Shown here one piece after another: positions 14,781-23,666 of a stretch of 52,564 nt of DNA (position 1 is the first letter of the stretch; the number at the start of each line of letters is the position of its first letter). The translations under genes and the position numbers were made by a program. The DNA lies in NCBI GenBank assembly GCA_964571815.1, contig CAZNDN010000015.1:1-52564 (forward strand), written 5' to 3'. The DNA comes from CAZNDN01 sp964571815 (GTDB taxonomy: Bacteria; Fibrobacterota; Chitinivibrionia; Chitinivibrionales; WJKA01). The notes beneath the pieces are model-generated. The model was not told the DNA's origin. It made no database searches and saw only the letters and a program-made list of their open reading frames with translations.

Positions 14781-16508
14781 TCACCTGGTTACGGCAACAT
14801 GCGGAAACTCTTCAAGAAACACGCGGTAGTGCATTGTCTCTTGCACCTTCTTCAGCCGTTCGTTGTCCATATTCCGGGCAATGTTGACCATTTCGTAGAT
14901 ATTGCCCTGCAGCGACGTCCAGAAATCCGCGTAGGACTCGTTGGCGTTTTCGAGTCGGTATTGGAGCCGGTCTCTTGTTTCCTTGTCTTCGGTGAACTTC
15001 AGCCGCAGGGCCAGGTTCGACCCGTTGTGCGCCACCGGGGCCAGGTTTCCCTCGAAATTGTGCAAGTGACCGTTGAAATCTTTCATTGCCGTACCATGGA
15101 ACCCCTTGCGAAATCGTTGTACCATTTCCTCGAAGGAGGCATCCCCGGCGGTATACTTCCAGGATGCCTGCTGATACAGGAACTTCGTTTCCGTTCCGGC
15201 GTAGTAAGGGCTGCTGGGTCGCGGGTAACCGCGGTAATCCGGCTCGAACGGGTCGATGAAATCGATATTCTCGGCGCCCTTGATGGCGCACAACCATCCG
15301 GCGCGTCTGCAGAATTCCTCGGCCACTTTCTGAGCACTGTAGAATTTAAGAAAGTCGATGGCCACTTCGGGGTGTTTTGAAAAGCGACACACGCCGAAAG
15401 GCATGTTGAATTCTTTCGCTTCCGCCGCCCTTCCGTCAACATACCTGCCGTACACCGGGTGGTCCTCGTCGGGAAGGGGGACCTCGATGACGCCGAGTTC
15501 GAACCCGCCTTCCTGTGCCTGCAGCCGCAGCGTATTCATGTCCCAGGAGGCCGCGCTGATCATCACGGCTTTCTGCTGTGCAAAGGAGAAGGTGGCATCC
15601 TGGCGATTTTTGGCCATGAAACCGGGCTCCAGATACGGCAGGATGTCACGGCTGATCTCGTGGCCGACCCTCAACTCGTCGTCGTCAAAATCGTACTGTT
15701 GCTCCAGCCAGCTCAACAGCACTTCGGTTCCCACATCCTCCAGCGCGTCGTGGTTGCGGTCTACGTGCTCCACCACGAAGCTGTAGATCATGGATGATTT
15801 CAGCTTGCCCAGGAGTTCATTGACCTGGTATCGTGATGATGCAATGGGCCAGATATTCTTGCCGGTACTGTCGGAGTAGGCTTTCAGTTCCCTGCACAGC
15901 TCGATGAAGTCGGTGAAATTGTCGGGCGGGGCCACGGAGCCGGTAATCTCTCTGAGCAAATCCTTGTTGTATGCGAGCCGGCTCGACACGCCGGTGATCC
16001 CGATCGTGTAGTAATCGAGGTTTTTCTCGTCCCAGTTCCACTCGAGTCCGTGCTTGAATGTTTCAATCCACGGCGTGCCCTCCAAATCGGTGCCTTCATT
16101 GTAGGGGTTGGCGTCGGAGAGGTACGGAGACAGCGGATAGAAGAAACGCGCGTTGGTGTTGCCCTTGCGCTTGTCGATGCCCTGGCCGACCTCGATGATG
16201 TCCGGGGCGGTCCCGCCGATAAGCTGCGTGTTCATGAACTGGCGGTATGCCTGGGCGTAGATAGGCAACTGTATGACCTTGACGTCGGGATGCAGCTTCT
16301 CGTACTCGGCAATGACCCAGTCGAAGGCTTCCCTGAACCCCTTTTCCAACTGCCAGTGGCTGATGATGATTACCTTCTTGTCCGTCCCGCTTCGCTCCAG
16401 CTTCGTACTGAGGGTATTATACACTGCCCCGAGGTAGGAAACAATCAGCAGGCCCAATCCTATGTAATTGAACCACGTGCCTGTGCGAGGCGATTCCTGC
16501 TTGCTCAT
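14781..16508 (-). CDS. Membrane-tethered extracellular solute-binding protein
   Basis: 575 residues, long for this class (usually 400-450). The N-terminus has one membrane span (WFNYIGLGLLIVSYLGAVYN) without lipobox or clear signal-peptidase site, so the receptor is probably held in the inner membrane by an uncleaved anchor. The family-1 fold follows: VIIISHWQLEKGFREAFDWV, then AEYEKLHPDVKVIQLPI and GGTAPDIIEVGQG. Ligand contacts around ISAASWDMNTLRLQ and FNMPFGVCRFSKHPEVAIDF are typical. About 120 extra residues at the C-terminus (from QQASWKYTAGDASF) look helical. The ATG overlaps the stop of the upstream TPR gene (ATGA). Confidence 0.88.
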   Translation of the reverse strand: MSKQESPRTGTWFNYIGLGLLIVSYLGAVYNTLSTKLERSGTDKKVIIISHWQLEKGFREAFDWVIAEYEKLHPDVKVIQLPIYAQAYRQFMNTQLIGGTAPDIIEVGQGIDKRKGNTNARFFYPLSPYLSDANPYNEGTDLEGTPWIETFKHGLEWNWDEKNLDYYTIGITGVSSRLAYNKDLLREITGSVAPPDNFTDFIELCRELKAYSDSTGKNIWPIASSRYQVNELLGKLKSSMIYSFVVEHVDRNHDALEDVGTEVLLSWLEQQYDFDDDELRVGHEISRDILPYLEPGFMAKNRQDATFSFAQQKAVMISAASWDMNTLRLQAQEGGFELGVIEVPLPDEDHPVYGRYVDGRAAEAKEFNMPFGVCRFSKHPEVAIDFLKFYSAQKVAEEFCRRAGWLCAIKGAENIDFIDPFEPDYRGYPRPSSPYYAGTETKFLYQQASWKYTAGDASFEEMVQRFRKGFHGTAMKDFNGHLHNFEGNLAPVAHNGSNLALRLKFTEDKETRDRLQYRLENANESYADFWTSLQGNIYEMVNIARNMDNERLKKVQETMHYRVFLEEFPHVAVTR

Positions 16509-17365
16509 TCCGGCTTGTCCTCGGGTTTTCCATTGACGATACTCTCGAATGCCTTGACACGGAGTTCGGAAAAATACGTGCGTGAATCAAGAGGGTGTTT
16601 CCGGGTCAGCTTTCGGTAGTACCGGTAGGCGGTTGCGGTGTCCCGCAATTCCACTTCGGAGATATAGGCGATCTGAAAAAGCACGGTGGGTTTGTACTTC
16701 AGGTTCGCCACGCCCAGGCTGTCGGCATGGATGAGATTTTCCCGCGCCTTTTCGTAGTCTTTCATGTGCATGAAGAGCTTTGCGCAGAAAAGGTACATTG
16801 TCGATGCCATTGCACAGCCGGGGTTTTTCGAAAGATAGTCCTGAAGGAAGTCGATTGCGAGCATGAAGTTCTCGCGGTCCTGCTTGTGGGAATGAGTATA
16901 GGCCGTCTCCAAGGCCGCTTCGTCCGCCTCAATCGTGCCCACGGCTTCAGAAAGCACCATTTCCAGATAGGCACGCGCGGAATCCAGCTCCGGTTCATCC
17001 AGCGCCCGGTACGCCTTCCCGATGAGCAGATGAATATTCGGTGTTACCTTGTGATCCGGTCCGATACCGGCCAGAACCTCCTGGTAGAGCGCAATTGCAT
17101 CACCGGGGTTGCCGCCGGGGACGCGAAAATGCACTACCATGGCCTTGCCCAGCCTGGCCTGAATACCGGACTCCGCATCCGCGTCGGTCGCCTCCAGCGC
17201 TCTGTCGAAGAGCCTGTCGGCGGCCGGGAAGTTCTGATACTCGTACTCCTTCCACGCTTCCGCCAGCATGTTCTCCGCACGATCTTCACTCTCCACGGCC
17301 CACAGGTGGAGCGCTGTACCGCACAGCAGAAGAACCAGGATGCGAACTCTTTGGTGAATGAGCAT
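16505..17365 (-). CDS. Exported TPR-type protein of the ABC importer operon
   Basis: 286 residues with a hydrophobic signal segment (ILVLLLCGTALHLWAVES), then helical repeats of TPR type (AWKEYEYQNFPAADRLFDRA; LGKAMVVHFRVPGGNPGDAI; AKLFMHMKDYEKARENLIHA; YRYYRKLTRKHPLDSRTYFS). The start at 17365 (ATG) is preferred over a TTG nine codons upstream, although its ribosome site is weak. It is the first gene of the importer operon and overlaps the binding-protein gene by four bases. This suggests a periplasmic partner of the tethered receptor, though nothing in the sequence proves an interaction. Confidence 0.8.
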   Translation of the reverse strand: MLIHQRVRILVLLLCGTALHLWAVESEDRAENMLAEAWKEYEYQNFPAADRLFDRALEATDADAESGIQARLGKAMVVHFRVPGGNPGDAIALYQEVLAGIGPDHKVTPNIHLLIGKAYRALDEPELDSARAYLEMVLSEAVGTIEADEAALETAYTHSHKQDRENFMLAIDFLQDYLSKNPGCAMASTMYLFCAKLFMHMKDYEKARENLIHADSLGVANLKYKPTVLFQIAYISEVELRDTATAYRYYRKLTRKHPLDSRTYFSELRVKAFESIVNGKPEDKPE

Positions 17366-17794
17366 ACCGAAACCGAAAGACCTCTCGGGCAAAGTGAAGA
17401 AAATACATACGAACCCCCGGAGCCGGCAACCATGAGCGCGACAGAGCCGCGGCAGCGTGCACTGCGGTCCGGGAAGATCCTGACCGCGGGCCGGGAAGGG
17501 CTGCGCCTGCCCGGTAACTGTCCGGGAAACACTTTCGCGGCAGGAGAGTGTATTTTACCTTACTCTATAGGTAACTTCTCGGATACGTGAGCTGTTCATG
17601 CCGCTGAACCGTGGGGGACAGGCGAAGTCAACTCGCTGAGTACCTGAGGAGTCACCAGTATATCCAGGCTTCGAAACTACCTCCCCGGAGTATGCCTCCG
17701 GTTCTTTCGGTACCGTGCCGACGCGGTTTCCGAGGCCGGCCGGCTCTCCGGATTGCACTCCCTGAACCGCGAACCATGCAGGAGGAGGTGCGCG
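17366..17794. other. 429-base divergent intergenic region
   Basis: It separates the ABC importer operon from the hybrid kinase. It contains a TTACC-N10-GGTAA inverted repeat near 17557-17576. No reliable -35/-10 pair was found on either strand. Bases from about 17600 to 17640 (GCCGCTGAACCG then GGGGGACAGG) faintly recall the first part of a ydaO-type c-di-AMP riboswitch, but the later conserved blocks are missing, so no riboswitch is called. No gene is supported. Confidence 0.5.
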
Positions 17795-20227
17795 ATGGAC
17801 CCGGCACATCCCAATTCCGACCCACAGGGCGATGTTTCAGGAGATCCTCCAACGAAGGCCGGCGAACTGGAAGAGGCCCGGAAGGACAAGGCTGCCCTTG
17901 AGAAATATCTTCGGGATTCTCAAGCGAAATACAAGGCGTTGGTGCAGACGATGTCGGATATCGTCTATATCCTGAACGAAGAAGGACATTTTACGTTCTT
18001 GAACCGGGCGGTATCGCAAATCGGCTATCAGCCGGAAGACCTTATCGGCCGGCATTTCTCCTGCATCGTCCACCCCGACGACATCGGCGGCGTCTCCCGT
18101 TCGGTCGTGCTTCCCCGTTACGCGGGGAGGATCACGGGTGACGGTGACGCGCCCAAGCTTTTCGACGAGCGACGAAGCGGCGCCCGCGGTACAATTGACC
18201 TCGAAGTGCGCATCCTTCCCCGGCGCGCGGGCGAGGAGAAGGATACGATTACCTACAGCCTTGTATGCTCTTCGGGCTACTACACCGGCGGCGAGAACGG
18301 TACGACACTCGAATTCATCGGCACCATCGGCGTCATGAGAGACATCACGCATCGAAAGAAAACCGAGGCAAGTCTGCGTGAGCGTGAAGCGTTCAACTTC
18401 GCGCTCTTTGAATACAATCCCATTTCAACGGTTGTGGTTGACCTGGAGGGTCGCGTTACCAAATCCAACCTGGCCAGACGCCGCTCGACCGAGAGACTGC
18501 CGGATCTTGGGGAGCCGATGTTCCGCGACTCCGAAAGTGGATTCGGCATCGATATGTACGGGGAATTAATGAAGTGTATACGGTCGAAGACAATCCGTCA
18601 CTACGACGAACTCCGGTGCGGAGAGCGCGTGCTCTCCATCACTATTTCCCCGTTTGCCTTCGGCGCAATCATCTGTTCCCGGGATATTACGCAACGGGTA
18701 CGCGCCGAAGAGGCCCTGCGGCAGAGCGAAGAACGGTTTCGCGAAACCGCCGATCTCCTCCCGTCGGTTATCTGCGAGTTCGACCTCTCGGAGAAGATTA
18801 CGTACGCGAATCGGATGGGCTGCACACTCCTGGGTTATTCCCGGGACGATATCGCGCGCGGAGTCACCCTGATGGAGATTCTTCATCCCGAGGAGCATGC
18901 CAGGGCGCGTGAGCGGGTACCGCGGATCCACCGGGGTGAGGATGTCGGGGCGGCTGAGTACCGTATGCTGGCACGGGACGGAACGGAGCTGCAGATGATC
19001 GTGACCTCGGCCCCCGTCTATCGCAAGGGTGTCGTGTGCGGCGTGCGTTCCAACGCCGTCGACATTACGTATCGAAAGAAGATGGAGGAAGAGGTTCGCA
19101 AGTCCCGAATACTGGAGTCCATCGGCGTGCTTGCCGGCGGCATCGGGCACGACTTCAACAACATCCTTGCCGGTATTTCGGGAAACGTCCAGCTTGCCCG
19201 CAAGAAGCTCCTCCGGGGTGAACCGGTCGGCAACCACCTGGATGGGGTCGACCGGGCAACCGAGCGGGCGGCCGGACTGGCACGACAACTCCTGACCTTT
19301 TCCAAGGGTGGGCTGCCGGTTCGCAAACTCGCCTCCGTTTCGGAGCTTCTCCGGGAACGTGTCGATTTTTGTGCGCGTTCTCTGGAGGCCGACTGCCGGC
19401 TTGCGCCGGAGCATCTCGACCAACTGTGGTCCTGCGAAATAGACGCGGCCCAGATCGCGCAGGTACTCGACAATCTCATTGCCAATGCGGTACAGGCCAT
19501 CCCCCGCGGGGAATCGGTAGCGGTGGAGGCGAAGAATGTCTGGATCGGCCCCGACGAGGACCTCCCGCTGAACGAGGGCCCATTTGTCAAGGTAGTAGTG
19601 GAAGACCGCGGAGTGGGGATTCCCCGGGAATATCTCGGCAAGGTATTCGAGCCCTATTTCAGCACAAAGCAGAAGGCCAGCGGCCTTGGCCTGGCCGCCG
19701 CCTATTCGATCGTCACCCGTCACGACGGACACATCGAGGTGAAATCGGAGCCGGGCAAGGGAACCCGCGTCGAAGTGTATCTCCCCGCCCTGCCGGCCGA
19801 GTCGCCGGGTCCTGGTGCCGCTCCGGCGCCGGTTCCCGAAAGCAGGCCCGGTCGGATTCTTCTTATGGACGACGACGAGATATTGAGAAATATCGGCAAG
19901 GAAGTTCTGGAAGACGCGGGCATGGAGGTGGAGCTGGCCGACGATGGGACGGCTGCCCTCAAGGCCTACACCGAAGCCAGGGAGCGAGGCGATCCGTTCG
20001 ATGTGGTGATCCTCGATTTGACTATCCCCGGAGGGATGGGGGGCAAGGAAGCCTGTGAGCGCCTGAGGCAATTCGATCCCGACGTCAAGACGGTCGTCTC
20101 CAGCGGATACTCCGATGACGCGGTGATGGCTCACCCGGAACAACATGGATTCAACGGCGTTGTCTCCAAGCCGTATGATGTTGATGAGATGATTGCGATT
20201 ATGCGGAACCTGATCGACCGGGACTGA
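17795..20227 (+). CDS. Hybrid sensor histidine kinase with three PAS domains and a C-terminal receiver
   Basis: 810 residues, no membrane span, so a cytoplasmic sensor. PAS1 (about 45-200) starts KYKALVQTMSDIVYILNE. PAS2 (about 205-320) starts AFNFALFEYNPISTVVV. PAS3 (about 325-435) starts FRETADLLPSVICEFD. The dimerisation domain has the H-box LAGGIGHDFNNILAGI with phospho-accepting His452. The ATPase domain has the N-box LDNLIANAVQAI, VEDRGVGIPREYLG and SGLGLAAAYSIVTRHDG. A receiver (RILLMDDDEI; phospho-acceptor Asp741 in VILDLTIPG; Lys in VVSKPYD) ends the protein. The ATG at 17795 follows AGGAGGAGG. There is no output regulator next door, so the phosphoryl group must pass to a partner elsewhere. 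Confidence 0.95.
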   Translation: MDPAHPNSDPQGDVSGDPPTKAGELEEARKDKAALEKYLRDSQAKYKALVQTMSDIVYILNEEGHFTFLNRAVSQIGYQPEDLIGRHFSCIVHPDDIGGVSRSVVLPRYAGRITGDGDAPKLFDERRSGARGTIDLEVRILPRRAGEEKDTITYSLVCSSGYYTGGENGTTLEFIGTIGVMRDITHRKKTEASLREREAFNFALFEYNPISTVVVDLEGRVTKSNLARRRSTERLPDLGEPMFRDSESGFGIDMYGELMKCIRSKTIRHYDELRCGERVLSITISPFAFGAIICSRDITQRVRAEEALRQSEERFRETADLLPSVICEFDLSEKITYANRMGCTLLGYSRDDIARGVTLMEILHPEEHARARERVPRIHRGEDVGAAEYRMLARDGTELQMIVTSAPVYRKGVVCGVRSNAVDITYRKKMEEEVRKSRILESIGVLAGGIGHDFNNILAGISGNVQLARKKLLRGEPVGNHLDGVDRATERAAGLARQLLTFSKGGLPVRKLASVSELLRERVDFCARSLEADCRLAPEHLDQLWSCEIDAAQIAQVLDNLIANAVQAIPRGESVAVEAKNVWIGPDEDLPLNEGPFVKVVVEDRGVGIPREYLGKVFEPYFSTKQKASGLGLAAAYSIVTRHDGHIEVKSEPGKGTRVEVYLPALPAESPGPGAAPAPVPESRPGRILLMDDDEILRNIGKEVLEDAGMEVELADDGTAALKAYTEARERGDPFDVVILDLTIPGGMGGKEACERLRQFDPDVKTVVSSGYSDDAVMAHPEQHGFNGVVSKPYDVDEMIAIMRNLIDRD

Positions 20228-20287
20228 CGAAGGGAAGCACGTCGGGTGCAGCTCGATGCGGGCGCCCCGATGCCGGGTCGTTTGAGT

Positions 20288-21718
20288 ATGGAGCTGTCTG
20301 CGGTGGCTGAATCCGCTTCGAATACCTGCGAGCACTTCGAGCACCACGTTGCCGTAATCGGCGCCGGTCTCGCCGGCAGCGAGGCGGCATTGGTCCTTGC
20401 GCGGCTGGGCATTGCGGTTGCCCTGTACGAGATGCGCCCCGGGCGCATGACCCCCGCGCATCGCGGCGGCCTCCCGGCCGAGCTGGTCTGCTCCAATTCG
20501 TTCAAGTCGCTGAAGCTGCCCGGTGCGCACGCTCTTCTCAAAGCCGAGCTGGGGCTGCTTGGAAGCCCGTTGCTGCATGCGGCACGAGGTTGCGCCGTGG
20601 CCGCGGGAAGTGCTCTGGCGGTCGATCGGGAACGCTTCTCGCGGGCCGTGCTTCAAAAGCTTCACCAGGCCCCCTCGGTGAGGCTTGTTCGCCGCGAGGT
20701 AACCTCCCCCCCCGATTCGTCGGTTTCCACCATACTGGCAACCGGACCGCTTACCTCCGATGCGCTCGCGCGGTGGGTGGCGGACGAATTCTCGGTGGAA
20801 TCGCTGAGTTTCTACGATGCCGTTGCTCCGATTGTCGACGGTTCCGGCGTCAATCTCCACACGGCCTTCTTCGGGACACGCTGGGAGGATGGGGCCGACG
20901 ACTACCTGAACTGTCCATTCGACAAAGAGCAGTTTACGGCGTTTCGCAACGCGCTTCTGGAGGCGGATACGGTGGAGCGAAGGCCGTTTGAACAGCAACG
21001 GTACTTCGAGGCATGCCTTCCCCTGGAAGTCCTGGCGCGTCGCGGAGAGAAAGCCCTGGCGTTCGGCCCGCTCAAGCCGGTGGGACTGCGCAATCCGCAT
21101 ACCGGCGCCCGTCCCTATGCCGTGTGCCAGTTGCGGCGCGAGACGGCGCGCGGAGACAGCTTCAACCTTGTCGGATGCCAGACGCGTATGAGGCAGTCGG
21201 CCCAGGAAAAAGTATTCCGCATGATTCCGGGGCTCGAAAACGTCGACTTCCTTCGCTACGGAAGCATCCATCGAAACACCTACATCAATTCTCCGCTTCT
21301 TCTGGAGCACGATCTCAGTTTCAGGAAGCGGCCGCGACTCTGGTGCGCGGGACAACTGTGCGGCAACGAAGGCTACACCGAAAGCATTGCCACGGGACAC
21401 CTGGCCGCGCTTTCGGTCTGGAGCCGTCTCAAGCGAAGGCCTTTCGAGCGGCCGCCCGCCACAACCGCCCTTGGCGCTCTGCTCAACCACGTGGTGGAAT
21501 CCGATCCGCGGCGATTTGTTCCCGGCAATATCAATTTCGGGCTTCTCCCGCCTCCCGCCGCCGGCCGCGGTAGAATCGGCAAAGCGGAAAAGAAACGCCT
21601 GGTGTGCGAGCGGGCCATCGAAGAGGCACGACAGTGGCGGGCACGACTTGGAGAATTCGCTTCGCGGCAGTCGAAGTGGGGGGAACTTGAGCCGTGCAAT
21701 CCTAAAGAAGTAATTTAA
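20288..21718 (+). CDS. trmFO: Methylenetetrahydrofolate-tRNA-(uracil-54-C5)-methyltransferase TrmFO
   Basis: TrmFO makes ribothymidine at position 54 of tRNA using methylene-THF and FAD. The 476-residue product has the FAD-binding VAVIGAGLAGSEAALVLARL, the conserved LVCSNSFKSLKLPGAHALLK, YFEACLPLEVLA, AFGPLKPVGL, and RLWCAGQLCGNEGYTESIAT. Length is normal. The start is uncertain: ATG at 20288 was chosen, with ATG at 20270 and GTG at 20246 also in frame and no strong ribosome site at any. It follows the hybrid kinase closely. Confidence 0.95.
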   Translation: MELSAVAESASNTCEHFEHHVAVIGAGLAGSEAALVLARLGIAVALYEMRPGRMTPAHRGGLPAELVCSNSFKSLKLPGAHALLKAELGLLGSPLLHAARGCAVAAGSALAVDRERFSRAVLQKLHQAPSVRLVRREVTSPPDSSVSTILATGPLTSDALARWVADEFSVESLSFYDAVAPIVDGSGVNLHTAFFGTRWEDGADDYLNCPFDKEQFTAFRNALLEADTVERRPFEQQRYFEACLPLEVLARRGEKALAFGPLKPVGLRNPHTGARPYAVCQLRRETARGDSFNLVGCQTRMRQSAQEKVFRMIPGLENVDFLRYGSIHRNTYINSPLLLEHDLSFRKRPRLWCAGQLCGNEGYTESIATGHLAALSVWSRLKRRPFERPPATTALGALLNHVVESDPRRFVPGNINFGLLPPPAAGRGRIGKAEKKRLVCERAIEEARQWRARLGEFASRQSKWGELEPCNPKEVI

Positions 21719-21827
21719 GATTCAGGTGGAAGGCGATATCGGGGGTCTCCGGCCGCCGCGGCGAAAAGGGCTTCGTTGAGCTGGACACGGCAGATACCAC
21801 ACTCTTGACCCGAAAAGGATTCGAAGA

Positions 21828-22556
21828 ATGGACATTCCCGTTGTAGCGATGATTTTGAGGTCGGGATGGGTTGCACGGATCATTCTGTTTGTCCTTGCGA
21901 TACTGTCGGTGATTACCTGGGCGATCATCTTCAATCGGCTCTTCGTGCTGATGTCGGTGGGGAAGCGCAACCGCCTGTTTCGTGAGAGCTTTCGTCGGAG
22001 CAGGGGGATTGCCGAGCTGGAGAAACTGGATGAGCGGCTGGGGCAGTGTCCCCTGGGAAGGCTGGGCAGGGCCGGGGCGGGCGAGTACCGCCGGATTCTC
22101 GAAGATGCTCACGCGCATTCGGGGGTGAAGGACTGGTCGTTTTTTCTCCAGAACCAGTTCGTCATGGCATCGGAGCGGTTTGAAAGCCTGTTCTCATCGG
22201 TGGCGGGGACGCTCGACAAGGGGTTGTTTCTGCTGGCAATCTGCAGCAGTATCGCACCGTTTCTGGGGTTGCTGGGAACGGTATGGGGGATCATGAATTC
22301 GTTCTATCAGATCGGCAATCAGGGCTCGGCCAGTCTTCCGGTGGTGGCGCCCGGGATCGCCGAAGCGCTCATTACGACGATCGTGGGGCTTGCCGTGGCA
22401 ATTCCCGCGGTGTTCTTCTACAACTACCTGATGCATCGGGCGCAGCGGATCGAGGATGAAATGGGTGAGTTCGTCGATATCATTCTCTCGCGTTTGAAGC
22501 GGGAGATATTCGGGCTTCTCTACAAGACGAACCCCGCCCCCGGTGGGAGCCGGTGA
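21828..22556 (+). CDS. tolQ: TolQ/ExbB proton-channel protein
   Basis: The inner-membrane channel subunit that uses the proton gradient to drive the Tol or Ton machine. 242 residues with the expected three membrane spans: near the N-terminus (IILFVLAILSVITWAIIFN), and a pair in the C-terminal half (ICSSIAPFLGLLGTVWGIMN; GIAEALITTIVGLAVAIPAV). The ATG at 21828 has AAGGA 9 bases upstream. It is the first of five genes in Tol order, with tolR 4 bases downstream, so TolQ is preferred over ExbB. Confidence 0.93.
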   Translation: MDIPVVAMILRSGWVARIILFVLAILSVITWAIIFNRLFVLMSVGKRNRLFRESFRRSRGIAELEKLDERLGQCPLGRLGRAGAGEYRRILEDAHAHSGVKDWSFFLQNQFVMASERFESLFSSVAGTLDKGLFLLAICSSIAPFLGLLGTVWGIMNSFYQIGNQGSASLPVVAPGIAEALITTIVGLAVAIPAVFFYNYLMHRAQRIEDEMGEFVDIILSRLKREIFGLLYKTNPAPGGSR

Positions 22557-22560
22557 CCGT

Positions 22561-22983
22561 ATGAGACGACGACGAAGACAGAGGACCAGGCGGTTGGTCA
22601 GTGAGTTGAACATCACGAATTTCGTTGACGTCACGTTCGCCGTACTTATCATTTTCATGATTACGGCGCCGATGATGACGCAGGGGGTGCAGGTTGACCT
22701 TCCCGAGACCGACTCGCAGAATGTGGAGGTCAATGAGTACATCCAGGTTTCGATCAATGGAAGAAACGAAATTTTCGTCGATCAGGAAAAGGTCGGCCTC
22801 GTGGACTTCCGTCGTCGATTCCGCCAGGTTTTCGCCGGCAGGGTCGACGTGCCGGTGTTTCTCAATGCCGACAAGCGGGTTCCTTACGGAATTGTGGTGC
22901 GGGTTGTTTCCGAGATACAAAACGCGGGTGTGGTGAAGCTCGGGTTTCTCACCGTACCGCTCGAGCAAGCCGGCGGGGCCTGA
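22561..22983 (+). CDS. tolR: TolR/ExbD biopolymer transport protein
   Basis: 140 residues: a very basic cytoplasmic start (MRRRRRQRTRRLVSELNITN), one membrane span carrying the functional Asp (FVDVTFAVLIIFMITAPMM), and a periplasmic domain (VDLPETDSQNVEVNEYIQVS onward). It pairs with TolQ to form the energised channel. The ATG at 22561 was chosen over a GTG frame beginning inside tolQ. Its TGA overlaps the next ATG by one base. Confidence 0.93.
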   Translation: MRRRRRQRTRRLVSELNITNFVDVTFAVLIIFMITAPMMTQGVQVDLPETDSQNVEVNEYIQVSINGRNEIFVDQEKVGLVDFRRRFRQVFAGRVDVPVFLNADKRVPYGIVVRVVSEIQNAGVVKLGFLTVPLEQAGGA

Positions 22984-23663
22984 TGTCAGTGAGTATAGGG
23001 TGGGACAACACCGAGACGCGACGCGACTCCCACGTGTCGATGATTCTGATATCGTTGACGTTTCACGTGGTTGTGTTTCTGATTGTTCCCATACTGACAA
23101 AGCTGTTCAGGCAGCCGACCCGTTTCGAGCGACCCCAGACCTTCCAACTCGTTCAGCCGCCGATTCCCCAGCCGGTTACCCGTCCGAAACAACAGCCGGT
23201 CGAAAAGCCCAAACCTCAGGTGAAGCCTCCCCCGCCGAAGCCCGAGCCGAAGAAGGTGGAGACCCGGGCGCCTTCCGAACCCGTGCCGGCGAAGGAGCCG
23301 GTGCAGGAGGAGGAAAACCTGGATGAGCTGGCATCGCTGCTGGAGGAAATACCGGCCCCGGCGCAGGTGGCAACCCCTTCGGACTTCAAGTATCACTGGT
23401 ATCTCAACAGCGTACAGCAGAAGGCCGAACGGCACTGGCAGCCGCCTACACGCGATCCCGATATCTCGGTGGTGGTGGCATTCACGATCTACGCCAACGG
23501 CTCGATATCCAATCCCCGGGTCAGGACGTCCTCGGGCAGCGGGATGCTTGACAATCTGGCGATTCGTGCGATACGGCTGGCCGCACCCTTCGGAAAACTC
23601 CCGCCCGGGTTTTCCGAGAATCGACTCGATCTCACCTGCACATTCAGACCGGTCAGGAGATAG
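22983..23663 (+). CDS. TolA/TonB-type energy transducer
   Basis: 226 residues: one membrane span near the N-terminus (SMILISLTFHVVVFLIVPIL), a Pro/Lys/Glu-rich periplasmic spacer (QVKPPPPKPEPKKVETRAPS), then a C-terminal TonB/TolA-type domain (VVVAFTIYANGSISNPRV; LDNLAIRAIRLAAPFGKLPP). By position it is the TolA of this cluster, spanning the periplasm to reach TolB, but the spacer is proline-rich like TonB rather than helical like E. coli TolA. It overlaps tolR by one base. Confidence 0.88.
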   Translation: MSVSIGWDNTETRRDSHVSMILISLTFHVVVFLIVPILTKLFRQPTRFERPQTFQLVQPPIPQPVTRPKQQPVEKPKPQVKPPPPKPEPKKVETRAPSEPVPAKEPVQEEENLDELASLLEEIPAPAQVATPSDFKYHWYLNSVQQKAERHWQPPTRDPDISVVVAFTIYANGSISNPRVRTSSGSGMLDNLAIRAIRLAAPFGKLPPGFSENRLDLTCTFRPVRR

Positions 23664-23666
23664 TGG

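Noticed and set aside
17598..17760. Resemblance to a ydaO-type c-di-AMP riboswitch (GCCGCTGAACCG then GGGGGACAGG)
   Set aside because: Only the first conserved block is similar; the later conserved blocks and a plausible overall fold are missing. A covariance-model search would settle it.
18566..21490. 974-codon open frame on the minus strand opposite the hybrid kinase and trmFO
   Set aside because: It is antisense to two clearly identified genes, has no recognisable domain, and long antisense frames are expected at this GC content.
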